Shown: one piece after another, positions 23,589-31,207 of the stretch
How positions within the stretch are numbered: position 1 is the stretch's first letter
Layout of the letters: every line of letters starts with the position of its first letter
Source: Prevotella sp.
Lineage (GTDB): Bacteria > Bacteroidota > Bacteroidia > Bacteroidales > Bacteroidaceae
Assembly (NCBI GenBank): GCA_017554145.1
Contig: JAFZIZ010000001.1
Span: 62,001-126,000 of the forward strand
DNA: 64,000 nucleotides
Direction of reading: 5' to 3'
Made by a program: the position numbers and the translations under genes
Notes under the pieces: generated by a model
The model's database searches: none
What the model was told of the DNA's origin: nothing
What the model saw: only the letters and a program-made list of their open reading frames with translations

Positions 23589-24595
23589 TTCTTGGCATCC
23601 ATCGCCTGACAAGCCGTGATGGCAATCATATAATAAATATCATCCACAGAACAACCACGAGAGAGGTCGTTAACGGGACGGGCAATACCCTGAAGGACAG
23701 GACCAATAGCGATGGCATCACCCAAACGCTGTACCATCTTATAACCGATATTACCTACCTCCAGATTGGGGAATACGAGTACGTTTGCCTTACCAGCGAT
23801 GTCGCTGCCTGGAGCCTTCTTCGCACCTACGCTGGGAACGAGAGCAGCATCAGCCTGTAACTCACCGTCAATCTTCAATGAGGGATCCATCTCCTTCGCC
23901 AGACGAGTCGCCTCAATCACCTTGTCGCATACCTCATGCTTGGCACTTCCCTTCGTCGAGAAACTCAACATAGCCACACGAGGCTCTGCGAAACCTGCTA
24001 CAGCCTTAGCCATCTGAGCCGTGCAAACAGCAATCTGAGAGAGCTGATTAGCATCGGGCATCGGGGTTACAGCAACGTCTGCAACGACGAGAACACCATC
24101 CTCACCATACTGCTTCTGCTTAGAGATGAGCAACAGACCACCACTGACGCAAGTAATACCAGGCTGGCATTTGATAATCTGCAAAGCAGGACGCAGGGTA
24201 TCGCCTGTCGTAGAGAGGGCACCGGAAATCTGTCCATCAGCACCTTCCGTCTTGATAATCATACAACCCAAATACAAGGGGTTCTTGATGAGTTTACGGG
24301 CTTCCTCGATAGTCATACCCTTCGACTTACGGATCTCTGCCAACTTCTCTGCCAGTTCCTCACTCTTCTCATAGTTCTCAGGGTCGATCAATGTTGCCTT
24401 ATCAATGTTTGTCAGTCCCTTTTCTTCTGCCAATGCCTTCACCTTCTCGGGGTTACCAATCAGGATAATCTCTGCAAGACCGTCTGCCAAGGCACGGTCG
24501 GCTGCACAAAGTGTACGCTCCTCTTCTGCTTCTGGAAGCACAATACGCTGTTTGTTTGATTGAGCACGCGCTACAATCTGATTTAATAAATCCAT
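23585..24595 (-). CDS. pta: Phosphate acetyltransferase
   Basis: This 336-residue enzyme converts acetyl-CoA and phosphate to acetyl phosphate and CoA. It is the short form with only the PTA/PTB catalytic domain and no N-terminal P-loop/DRTGG region. Recognisable segments are RIVLPEAEEERTL near the N-terminus, GGLLLISKQKQYGEDG, AQMAKAVAGFAEPRVAMLSF, DGELQADAALVPSV and VLVFPNLEVGNIGYKMVQRL, with IARPVNDLSRGCSVDDI at the end. The coordinated position before ackA is classic. The upstream cdaA gene ends 26 bp away with only AT-rich sequence between, so read-through is plausible. Confidence 0.95.
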   Translation of the reverse strand: MDLLNQIVARAQSNKQRIVLPEAEEERTLCAADRALADGLAEIILIGNPEKVKALAEEKGLTNIDKATLIDPENYEKSEELAEKLAEIRKSKGMTIEEARKLIKNPLYLGCMIIKTEGADGQISGALSTTGDTLRPALQIIKCQPGITCVSGGLLLISKQKQYGEDGVLVVADVAVTPMPDANQLSQIAVCTAQMAKAVAGFAEPRVAMLSFSTKGSAKHEVCDKVIEATRLAKEMDPSLKIDGELQADAALVPSVGAKKAPGSDIAGKANVLVFPNLEVGNIGYKMVQRLGDAIAIGPVLQGIARPVNDLSRGCSVDDIYYMIAITACQAMDAKK

Positions 24596-24621
24596 AATAC
24601 TATATTTTAATTAATTATATT

Positions 24622-25398
24622 TTATATCATTTCTTGGGTCAGGATGCTCTCCAACTTCTCTGCAGAGAGTCGTAGTTGTAATTCCGACTTGAAGGCAACA
24701 CTAATGCCTCCCGTCTCTTCACTGACTACAATGGCAATACAGTCGCACTCTTGAGCGATACCAAGAGCGGCACGATGGCGTAATCCAAGTTCTTTCGGGA
24801 TATCCAGATCATGGCTAACGGGCAAGATACATCCTGCAGACTTGATACGTCCGTTGGCAATGACCATCGCACCGTCGTGTAACGGTGAGTTCTTGAAGAA
24901 GATATTCTCTATCAATTGCTGGCTGATATTGGCATCAATACGTTCACCCGTTCCTGAAATATCGTCCAACGGCATACTCCGCTCCATGACAATCAAAGCA
25001 CCTACTTTTCGCTTGCTCATATTCAGACATGCCATTACGATAGGCATGATAATCTGTTTCAGGCTCTCTTGATCACGTTTCTTATCCCTTCCTGAGAAGA
25101 AACGTTTGAAAAAACGGACCCGTTCATGGGCACCTATATTATACAAGAACTTTCGGATATCATCTTGGAAGAGGATAATCAAGGCGAGCACACCCACGCT
25201 CACCAACTTGTCCATGATAGAACCAAGCAGACGCATCTCCAATACTTGCGATACCACCAACCACAGCACCACAAACACCATGATGCCCATGAACACGTTC
25301 AGAGAGCGTGACTCCTTCATCAGTCTGTAGATGTAATACAACATCAAAGCGACGAGGGCCACATCAATAATATCCTTGATTCCTATTTCAATAAACAT
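24622..25398 (-). CDS. cdaA: Diadenylate cyclase, CdaA type
   Basis: This 258-residue membrane-bound enzyme makes cyclic di-AMP from two ATP. Three hydrophobic segments lie at about residues 10-25, 36-52 and 63-78, followed by a cytoplasmic DisA_N (DAC) domain. The catalytic DGA motif is at 175-177 (SPLHDGAMVI) and the RHR motif at 207-209 (GLRHRAALG). The ending GGISVAFKSELQLRL is typical. In Bacteroidetes cdaA usually follows folP, as here with a 20-bp gap. There is no CdaR-like regulator next to it. c-di-AMP controls turgor, potassium and wall homeostasis in other bacteria. Confidence 0.93.
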   Translation of the reverse strand: MFIEIGIKDIIDVALVALMLYYIYRLMKESRSLNVFMGIMVFVVLWLVVSQVLEMRLLGSIMDKLVSVGVLALIILFQDDIRKFLYNIGAHERVRFFKRFFSGRDKKRDQESLKQIIMPIVMACLNMSKRKVGALIVMERSMPLDDISGTGERIDANISQQLIENIFFKNSPLHDGAMVIANGRIKSAGCILPVSHDLDIPKELGLRHRAALGIAQECDCIAIVVSEETGGISVAFKSELQLRLSAEKLESILTQEMI

Positions 25399-25418
25399 CT
25401 TGTCAATTTATCATTTAA

Positions 25419-26231
25419 TCATTTCCGATTGATTGTTTGCTGCGCTTTTGTCGCAGCCACAATCTTCACACACTCCACGGCTTCCTTCACGTCATGCACA
25501 CGCAGGATATCCGCACCCTTCATCAACGAGAGGGTATTCAATACTGTCGTACCGTTTAACGCCTCCGAAGGAGTAATCCCTAGTAACCTATGTATCATCG
25601 ACTTTCGCGAGATACCTATCAATATCGGCAACTCCATCATCCTCAATTGCTCCACCTCGTTCATCACCTCATAGTTCTGTTGCAGTGTCTTTCCGAAGCC
25701 GAAGCCAGGATCGAGAATGATATCCTTCTGTCCGTAGGAACGCAGTTCGTCCACCTCACGGGCGAAATGCAACAGCATCTCTTGGATAGTTGGTTGCACG
25801 GACATCAGGATATAAGGTACGCCCAAACGTGCCACCATGCGGAACATCTTCGTGTCTGCCCCTTCCGAGACGTCGTTGATGATGTCCACACCATATTCTT
25901 CCACTACCATACGCGCCACATCAGGGCGAAACGTATCAACACTGACAATGGCATCAGGTGCTTCCTTACGGATGATATTCAAGGCAAAGCGCAGGCGTTC
26001 TGCTTCTTCCTGTTCATCAACAGGTTCACTGTCAGGACGCGTAGAACAACCACCCACATCGATGATAGAACCACCTTCCTGCAGTATCTGTTGGACACGT
26101 AGGGCAATATCTTCCTCTGTCTGCTTCCGACTGTCCGCATAGAACGAATCGGGCGTCACGTTCAGGATACCCATCACCTGAGGAGTCCCCAAATGAAGCA
26201 ATCGTCCGTTGCAATTGAGTGTATATTCCAT
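25419..26231 (-). CDS. folP: Dihydropteroate synthase
   Basis: This 270-residue TIM-barrel enzyme joins p-aminobenzoate to dihydropterin pyrophosphate in folate synthesis. It has PQVMGILNVTPDSFYADSR with the family Asn-Val-Thr-Pro-Asp, IIDVGGCSTRPDSEPV, IVSVDTFRPDVA, INDVSEG, ILDPGFGFGKTLQQNYEV and the C-terminal DILRVHDVKEAVE. All motifs that contact pterin and pABA appear intact. The start is set at the ATG giving MEYTLNCNG. The upstream extension (to 26252) would begin inside the -7 box. It heads the five-gene minus-strand run. Confidence 0.95.
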   Translation of the reverse strand: MEYTLNCNGRLLHLGTPQVMGILNVTPDSFYADSRKQTEEDIALRVQQILQEGGSIIDVGGCSTRPDSEPVDEQEEAERLRFALNIIRKEAPDAIVSVDTFRPDVARMVVEEYGVDIINDVSEGADTKMFRMVARLGVPYILMSVQPTIQEMLLHFAREVDELRSYGQKDIILDPGFGFGKTLQQNYEVMNEVEQLRMMELPILIGISRKSMIHRLLGITPSEALNGTTVLNTLSLMKGADILRVHDVKEAVECVKIVAATKAQQTINRK

Positions 26232-26241
26232 AATTTTGTCG

Positions 26242-26249
26242 CAAAGATA
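26242..26249 (-). promoter_or_regulatory. -7 box for folP
   Basis: On the minus strand, TATCTTTG ends 10 bp before the chosen folP ATG, implying a leader of only about five nucleotides. From here to about 26410 I see nothing recognisable. Confidence 0.65.
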
Positions 26250-26413
26250 CAAAAAGTCGAGCGCATAACAAAGAAACCTCGTTTCTTTTTTTGCTGAGAC
26301 GGAGTAACTTCGTGATTTTTATCACAAAGTGACGAAAAAAGCTTGTAAAGAACAACGGATTTGGGAGAATTAATGTATTTCCCTAGAAAAAGTTTTAGTT
26401 ACGTTATATAATC

Positions 26414-26476
26414 TATGTTTCTGCACCGAGAACTTATGTTTCTGCACCGAGAACTTATGTTTCCGCACCGAGAACT
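26414..26476. repeat. Three tandem 21-bp repeats, intergenic
   Basis: Units at 26414-26434, 26435-26455 and 26456-26476 are identical except for one T-to-C change in the third. The core is GTTTCTGCACCGAGAACT. They sit in the roughly 460-bp gap between folP and murF. Confidence 0.92.
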
Positions 26477-26556
26477 TATATACCACGCCTGAAAACATAA
26501 AATAATAAACATGGCAAAATCTTATAAAGTTAAGAAAAGTCGAGCGTCTCAGAAAA

Positions 26557-26584
26557 AAACTCTAAACTCTAAACTCTAAACTTT
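26557..26584. repeat. Heptanucleotide array upstream of murF
   Basis: AAACTCT three times, then AAACTTT. It is the most regular of the 7-bp arrays. Confidence 0.9.
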
Positions 26585-26588
26585 TTTA

Positions 26589-26596
26589 TACCTTTG
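26589..26596 (+). promoter_or_regulatory. Distal -7 box of murF (repeat family A)
   Basis: TACCTTTG is followed by ACTAACGTCGAAAGTA, the counterpart of the sequence after the distal box at 11114. It lies 74 bp before the proximal box; the equivalent distance at 11.1 kb is 75 bp. Confidence 0.5.
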
Positions 26597-26638
26597 ACTA
26601 ACGTCGAAAGTACTACCGTTCGAAAATGCTCAAATAAA

Positions 26639-26670
26639 TTTGGCATTTTACTCACTTATTCGTACCTTTG
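26639..26670 (+). promoter_or_regulatory. Proximal promoter of murF (repeat family A)
   Basis: TTTG at 26639-26642, exactly 20 bp, then TACCTTTG at 26663-26670. It is preceded by CAAATAAATTTGG, the same as before the proximal promoter at 11165. The leader would be about 16 nt. Confidence 0.85.
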
Positions 26671-26691
26671 TGCCATAAAACTATAAAAAAG

Positions 26692-28068
26692 ATGGATATT
26701 AAGAAACTCTATAAACTTTACCAACAGCATCCGTATATCACGACAGACTCGAGGGACTGCCCTAAAGGCAGCATCTTTCTCGCTCTGAAGGGTGAGTCGT
26801 TCAATGGCAACCAATTTGCCATGCAAGCCTTAGAGAAAGGATGCGCCTATGCTATTGTGGATGAAGCCCCCTCCAACCTCCCCCAACAGGGGACGGCTTT
26901 TGCTGACCGGGTTATTGTTGTGAAAGATGCATTGCAGACCTTCAAGGACCTCGCCCGTGAGCATCGCAGGCAGTTTGATATCCCTGTAGTTGGTATTACA
27001 GGTACGAACGGTAAGACGACGACGAAGGAACTCATCCGTGCCGTCCTTGCAGAATGTTACAATGTGATGGCTACGGAAGGTAATTTCAACAATGATGTGG
27101 GAGTACCCAAGACGCTGTTCCGTTTAACAAAAGAACACGACATTGCCGTCGTAGAGATGGGTGCCTCGCATCCTGGCGACATCAGGACACTGGTAGAGAC
27201 AGCAGAGCCGACTAGTGGACTTATCACGAATGTGGGTCGCGCCCACCTGTTGGGCTTCGGTTCTTTTGAAGGTGTCTGCAAGACGAAGGGCGAACTGTAT
27301 GATTACCTCATCAGTCATGATTGTCCTCTCTTCGTCAATCGCGACAATGAGCATCTCATGCAAATGATATCCAATCACCAATCACCAATCAACAATCACC
27401 AATCACCCGACATCTACTACTACGGTCAAAGCGACTCAAAAGACATCCTGATACATGGTGAAGTCGTCAGTTGTGCACCGTTCCTGAAGTTCCGCTGGCG
27501 TGAGCAAGACGATGATGCCGGCTATACAAGTGAATGGATGGAAGTACAGACGCATCTCATCGGAGCCTATAACCTTGATAACATACTGGCTGCCATTACC
27601 CTGGGTTACGTCAATAACGTTCCCTTCGAACAGATCAACCATGCTATCGCCAATTATGTCCCGTCTAACAACCGTTCTCAGATGACTGTGACGGAGCATA
27701 ACCACCTCGTCGTAGATGCCTATAACGCCAATCCGACGAGTATGAAGGCTGCCATTGATAACTTCAAACTGATGGAGGTTTCACCCAAAATGGCGATTAT
27801 CGGTAAGATGGGAGAGTTGGGGGATGTCGAACAGGAAGAACATCAGAAGGTGGTGGATATGCTTGCCAATGCCCATTTCGACAAAGTATGGCTCGTCGGT
27901 GACGAATTTAGCAACTGTCAACTGTCAATTGCCAACTGTCAACTCTTCCATGATGTCGAAGAAGTTAAAAAAGCGCTAACCGCTAACCACCAACCGCTAA
28001 CCGGATATTATATCCTTATCAAAGGCTCGAACAGTAACAAACTCTTCCAATTGCCAGAACTGTTATGA
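26692..28068 (+). CDS. murF: UDP-N-acetylmuramoyl-tripeptide--D-alanyl-D-alanine ligase
   Basis: This 458-residue Mur ligase adds D-Ala-D-Ala to the peptidoglycan precursor in the cytoplasm. The N-terminal domain has TDSRDCPKGSIFLALKGE for UDP-substrate binding. The ATP-binding P-loop is GITGTNGKTTTKEL, followed by TEGNFNNDVGVPKTL and EMGASHPGDI. The C-terminal domain has DAYNANPTSMKAAIDNF and IGKMGELG. The start is the ATG giving MDIKKLYKL; the longer reading begins at the -7 box. Three 7-bp arrays are built into the gene: at 27371 (SNHQSPINNHQSPDI), 27912 (SNCQLSIANCQLF) and 27974 (KALTANHQPLTG). All are in surface-type loops of the central and C-terminal domains. A lipoprotein gene follows with a 4-bp overlap. 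Confidence 0.95.
   Translation: MDIKKLYKLYQQHPYITTDSRDCPKGSIFLALKGESFNGNQFAMQALEKGCAYAIVDEAPSNLPQQGTAFADRVIVVKDALQTFKDLAREHRRQFDIPVVGITGTNGKTTTKELIRAVLAECYNVMATEGNFNNDVGVPKTLFRLTKEHDIAVVEMGASHPGDIRTLVETAEPTSGLITNVGRAHLLGFGSFEGVCKTKGELYDYLISHDCPLFVNRDNEHLMQMISNHQSPINNHQSPDIYYYGQSDSKDILIHGEVVSCAPFLKFRWREQDDDAGYTSEWMEVQTHLIGAYNLDNILAAITLGYVNNVPFEQINHAIANYVPSNNRSQMTVTEHNHLVVDAYNANPTSMKAAIDNFKLMEVSPKMAIIGKMGELGDVEQEEHQKVVDMLANAHFDKVWLVGDEFSNCQLSIANCQLFHDVEEVKKALTANHQPLTGYYILIKGSNSNKLFQLPELL
27371..27405. repeat. Heptanucleotide array 1 in murF
   Basis: CCAATCA, CCAATCA, CCAATCA, ACAATCA, CCAATCA. It encodes a 7-residue repeat (NHQSPIN, NHQSPDI). Confidence 0.93.
27912..27946. repeat. Heptanucleotide array 2 in murF
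   Basis: CAACTGT, CAACTGT, CAATTGC, CAACTGT, CAACTCT. It encodes NCQLSIA then NCQLFHD. Confidence 0.92.
27974..28001. repeat. Heptanucleotide array 3 in murF
   Basis: CGCTAAC, CGCTAAC, CACCAAC, CGCTAAC. It is only 28 bp after array 2 and encodes LTANHQPLTG. Confidence 0.88.
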
Positions 28069-28931
28069 CGCGAAGACTGTTCCTGATCACAACTGCCGTT
28101 CTGATGCTTGCCTGTCAAGACAAGCCATCACCATTATCAGAGGGTAATGCTGTCTATTACTGGCGTACAGACTTACGGCTTGACTCTACGGAGCGTGCTT
28201 TTCTGAAACAGTATGATATCCACACTATCTATTGTCGCTACTACGATGTGGTGATGAACGACTCGTTAGGTCCCATGCCTAATGCCACCCTCAGGTTCAG
28301 TGACACGTTGCCCGATGATATCGAACTCATCCCTACCGTTTTTATCGTAGAGAACTGTATGCACCAAAAGCATGAGGGCTTTGCCAAAAAACTCGTCGAC
28401 CGTATCGTACAGATGAACGAGACCAACGACATCAAAGACGTAAAGGAGATACAGATAGACTGCGACTATACCGATCGGAGCAAGACGATATACTATCAGT
28501 TCTTAGAGGAAGTAAGGAAAGAGGCGAAGGCTCATGGCATGCGTCTCTCTACTACCATCCGCCTGCATCAACTCTCTATGAGAGTACCGCCTGTCGATTA
28601 TGGCGTGCTGATGCTCTATAATACGGGGCATCCCATGAAGTTCATGGAGCGCAATCCTATCCTCGACATCCGTGACGTAGCACCTTATCTGCGTTATCTC
28701 GAAGACTATGACCTGCCCCTTGCGGCAGCCTACCCCGTCTTCCTCTGGCAACGCACCATACAGGGAGTGAACATCGAACATGTTGCCACGGCGGAAGAGA
28801 TACTCAAGGTGAAGAATGCGGTGGAGAAGGAACGTGAGGAACTGAAACGCCTCATCCTCACCTATGACTTAGAGACAGAAAATATTAACAGATATAAACC
28901 AGAAACCTATGAAAAGATTTATCATCATTAG
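28065..28931 (+). CDS. Predicted lipoprotein of unknown function
   Basis: This 288-residue protein has a short signal ending in VLMLAC (Cys17). The mature part starts with a segment containing AVYYWRTDLRLDSTERAFL, then alternating strands and helices with IHTIYCRYYDVV, LIPTVFIVENC, IQIDCDYTDR and RLSTTIRLHQL. The pattern of beta strand plus helix units and a central acidic IDCD suggests a TIM-barrel, perhaps a degenerate glycosidase-like fold. I cannot name the family with confidence; DUF3142-type proteins are a possible match. It overlaps murF by 4 bp and the next gene by 23 bp, so it is translated with both. The role is unknown. Confidence 0.7.
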   Translation: MTRRLFLITTAVLMLACQDKPSPLSEGNAVYYWRTDLRLDSTERAFLKQYDIHTIYCRYYDVVMNDSLGPMPNATLRFSDTLPDDIELIPTVFIVENCMHQKHEGFAKKLVDRIVQMNETNDIKDVKEIQIDCDYTDRSKTIYYQFLEEVRKEAKAHGMRLSTTIRLHQLSMRVPPVDYGVLMLYNTGHPMKFMERNPILDIRDVAPYLRYLEDYDLPLAAAYPVFLWQRTIQGVNIEHVATAEEILKVKNAVEKEREELKRLILTYDLETENINRYKPETYEKIYHH

Positions 28932-30921
28932 TCTGCTTGCCGTCATGAGCCTACCCATGCTCGCCTGCGGCTGGTATGGAACAGACAACATCTATCTGTT
29001 CCGTATGTACGACGCCGACGAATTCAGTCAGCGCGTCGACAAGATTACGCTCGACAACTGGAAAGCCTATCTTGGAACTGATCAAGAGTATTACTGGTTC
29101 AATGCCGATGAGATTATCAAGGCTGCCCAGCAAAAGAACGATGCCCTGATGGTCAGTTACGTCAAGAACCTGCAGCGTTACCTTGATGTCTGTTCCAGTG
29201 TCAGGGACGACTCATGGAAGTATCCTTCCAAGGAAGAGCTTGCCAGGCGCAACAAGATACTGCGCGAGGTACAGGCGTATGCACTCAGCAAGGTGAAGAC
29301 GAAACTACGTTCCCAGCATGCGCTGCTTTACATGCGCTGTAATATGGTGCTCGGACTGAACCACGACAATGTTTCCTTCTGGGAGCAAACTGCCAGTAAG
29401 TTTATCGAGACGGTATATAAAGACATGATGAAGAATATCTATGCCGGTGCTCTGTATAAGACAGGTAAGGATGCCGAGGCAGGAGAACTGTTTGCGGAGA
29501 TGGGCGACTACAACAGTCTGATGACCCAGTTCTACAAGCGCCGCTCTTTTGAAGCGATTAAAAAGGAATACCTGCGCGACCCGAATGCCGGTGTACTGCC
29601 CTTCCTCTTACAAGACTTCGTAAATAATTCACAGGAAGCCATTGACCAGGATCTTGAAGGAAAACTCTTCGTCCGCGATATCAAACAGGACGAGGCTATG
29701 CAAATGGCTCAGTTTGCAGGACAGGTAGTGAGAGAGGGAAAGACCAAGAACCCTGCCATGTGGAAGGCTGCCCAGGCATGGATCGAATACCTCTTCGGAC
29801 AGAAGAAACAGGGCTATGACGACATCCAGCAGGCAATGAATTTGGACGGCACCGAGTGGGCAAAGACCAGTGCGCGCGTCATCCACTTCTACATCAAGTC
29901 GGATGTGGCTCCGCTGAACAATGCTTTCGATAAGTGGTTGACCAGCGAACTACAATGGATCAATGGTGGCGAGAAGCCTTATGAGGGCTTCAAAGGTGGA
30001 GCACTGACACGTACCATCAACCAACAACTTGTCGACAAGTACGACAAAGCAGGACGTGACTTCACGACCAACGCCCTGCTTAACGTCACTAATAACTATG
30101 CCTACGACACCCGCATCAACTCGATGAAGGTCGAACGTCTGGAGGAATTCTTTACTTATACGAAGTCACCTTCCGACAACGAACTGGACGAGTATCTGAA
30201 AGGACAGATGAAGATTAGTCCTACGCAGATGTATGAGCTGATTGGTACCAAGCACATACGTGTCTGCCAGTGGGAACAAGCCATTAACTGGTTGCAACAA
30301 GTTCCTGTATCTTACATGGCTGATCAGACGCAGGTGATCTATGCCGTTAACCGTAAATGGTCGGTAGAACCTTGGATTACCCGCCAGTGGCTGAAAGACG
30401 ATGTCAATTACAGTACTGAGAAGGATAAACTGAAGTCCAACTACAAACTCGACTTCGCCAAGGAGATGATTGCCATGGAGAAAGAGGCTGCCCTGCTGAA
30501 GGGAGATGCACAGTGTCAGAAATACTACGACCTCGCCATCCGTTATGCACAGGCATCCTATTCGGGTGACTGCTGGTATCTGACCCGCTACGGCAAGAGT
30601 TGTACAGACTCCGTGGAAGTCAACGAGGCAAACTTCCCACAGATTGCCCAGCAACTGCTCCAGAAAGCCAGCAAGACCAAGAACAAGGAGTTGAAGGAGA
30701 AAGCACTCTTCGGCTGCTGTTACTACTACCTCAACCCCACCCCTTGGTATTCGTTTGAATGGAATAGTGAGAGCAGTTCCTACGATTTCATCATACATCC
30801 TGAGACCGCCCAATACAAGGCTTTGGAAGAACTTGATAAGTTTGAGAAGGCGAATGGCAACCAGCCGAGTAAGTTCGTTTCCAACTGTGATGTCTATAAG
30901 ACGTTCTTGGCAAGACGTTAG
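28909..30921 (+). CDS. Large exported helical-repeat protein of unknown function
   Basis: This 670-residue protein has an N-terminal signal (about residues 1-20, MKRFIIISLLAVMSLPMLACG) whose LACG could be a lipobox (Cys20). The body is almost wholly helical with TPR-like spacing: alternating aromatic and Ala-rich helices such as YAGALYKTGKDAEAGELFAEMG and YDDIQQAMNLDGTEWAK. The N-terminal CGWYGTDNIYLFRMYD is distinctive. I recognise no catalytic motif. It overlaps the preceding lipoprotein gene by 23 bp, so the two proteins may work together in the envelope. No terminator is evident before the tRNA-Pro promoter. Confidence 0.7.
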   Translation: MKRFIIISLLAVMSLPMLACGWYGTDNIYLFRMYDADEFSQRVDKITLDNWKAYLGTDQEYYWFNADEIIKAAQQKNDALMVSYVKNLQRYLDVCSSVRDDSWKYPSKEELARRNKILREVQAYALSKVKTKLRSQHALLYMRCNMVLGLNHDNVSFWEQTASKFIETVYKDMMKNIYAGALYKTGKDAEAGELFAEMGDYNSLMTQFYKRRSFEAIKKEYLRDPNAGVLPFLLQDFVNNSQEAIDQDLEGKLFVRDIKQDEAMQMAQFAGQVVREGKTKNPAMWKAAQAWIEYLFGQKKQGYDDIQQAMNLDGTEWAKTSARVIHFYIKSDVAPLNNAFDKWLTSELQWINGGEKPYEGFKGGALTRTINQQLVDKYDKAGRDFTTNALLNVTNNYAYDTRINSMKVERLEEFFTYTKSPSDNELDEYLKGQMKISPTQMYELIGTKHIRVCQWEQAINWLQQVPVSYMADQTQVIYAVNRKWSVEPWITRQWLKDDVNYSTEKDKLKSNYKLDFAKEMIAMEKEAALLKGDAQCQKYYDLAIRYAQASYSGDCWYLTRYGKSCTDSVEVNEANFPQIAQQLLQKASKTKNKELKEKALFGCCYYYLNPTPWYSFEWNSESSSYDFIIHPETAQYKALEELDKFEKANGNQPSKFVSNCDVYKTFLARR

Positions 30922-30943
30922 TTCACACGAAATGTTAAAAAAG

Positions 30944-30978
30944 GAAATTTCTCTTTCCTCATTTCACATTTCTCATTT
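30944..30978. repeat. Heptanucleotide array before tRNA-Pro
   Basis: GAAATTT, CTCTTTC, CTCATTT, CACATTT, CTCATTT. It ends 8 bp before the tRNA -7 box and resembles the array at 19001. Confidence 0.75.
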
Positions 30979-30986
30979 TAATATAC

Positions 30987-30994
30987 TACCTTTG
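30987..30994 (+). promoter_or_regulatory. -7 box for tRNA-Pro
   Basis: TACCTTTG lies 31 bp before the tRNA. No good -33 element was seen. Confidence 0.65.
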
Positions 30995-31020
30995 CAGTCG
31001 ATTTTTCGGAATCGACTGCA
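30993..31020 (+). repeat. 11-bp perfect inverted repeat in tRNA-Pro leader
   Basis: TGCAGTCGATT (30993-31003) is the exact reverse complement of AATCGACTGCA (31010-31020) with a 6-nt loop. It straddles the likely transcription start and ends 5 bp before the tRNA. No T-tract follows, so it is not a terminator. Confidence 0.85.
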
Positions 31021-31025
31021 ATAAT

Positions 31026-31098
31026 CGGGATGTAGCGCAGTTGGTAGCGCACTACGTTCGGGACGTAGGGGTCGGGCGTTCGAGTCGCCTCATCCCGA
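31026..31098 (+). tRNA. tRNA-Pro (CGG)
   Basis: The 73-nt cloverleaf has acceptor CGGGATG pairing with CATCCCG, D-arm GCGCAG-TTGGTA-GCGC, and anticodon stem CTACG/CGTAG around TTCGGGA, giving anticodon CGG. The T-arm GGGCGTTCGAGTCGCCT has an imperfect pair at its base. The discriminator is A and no CCA is encoded. C1 and the CGG anticodon are typical of tRNA-Pro. Confidence 0.95.
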
Positions 31099-31111
31099 CA
31101 ATGTAGAAGAA

Positions 31112-31137
31112 AGGAACCCAATCGGGCTCCTTTTTTT
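31112..31137 (+). terminator. Rho-independent terminator after tRNA-Pro
   Basis: AGGAACCC (31112-31119) pairs with GGGCTCCT (31124-31131) with one mismatch, followed by a T-tract to 31137. Confidence 0.88.
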
Positions 31138-31169
31138 GATTTTTAAATGGACTATTTCGGAAATATTTG

Positions 31170-31177
31170 TATCTTTG
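31170..31177 (+). promoter_or_regulatory. -7 box for pfkA
   Basis: TATCTTTG followed by CAGTCGA, the same string found after the tRNA-Pro -7 box. The leader would be about 25 nt. Confidence 0.65.
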
Positions 31178-31207
31178 CAGTCGAAAGGCAATTAAATAAT
31201 TAAGACT

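Noticed and set aside
26232-26252. Longer folP start
   Set aside because: The extension falls inside the -7 box TATCTTTG.
26414-26476. Possible CRISPR array (three 21-bp repeats)
   Set aside because: The units are directly adjacent with no spacers, and no cas genes are present.
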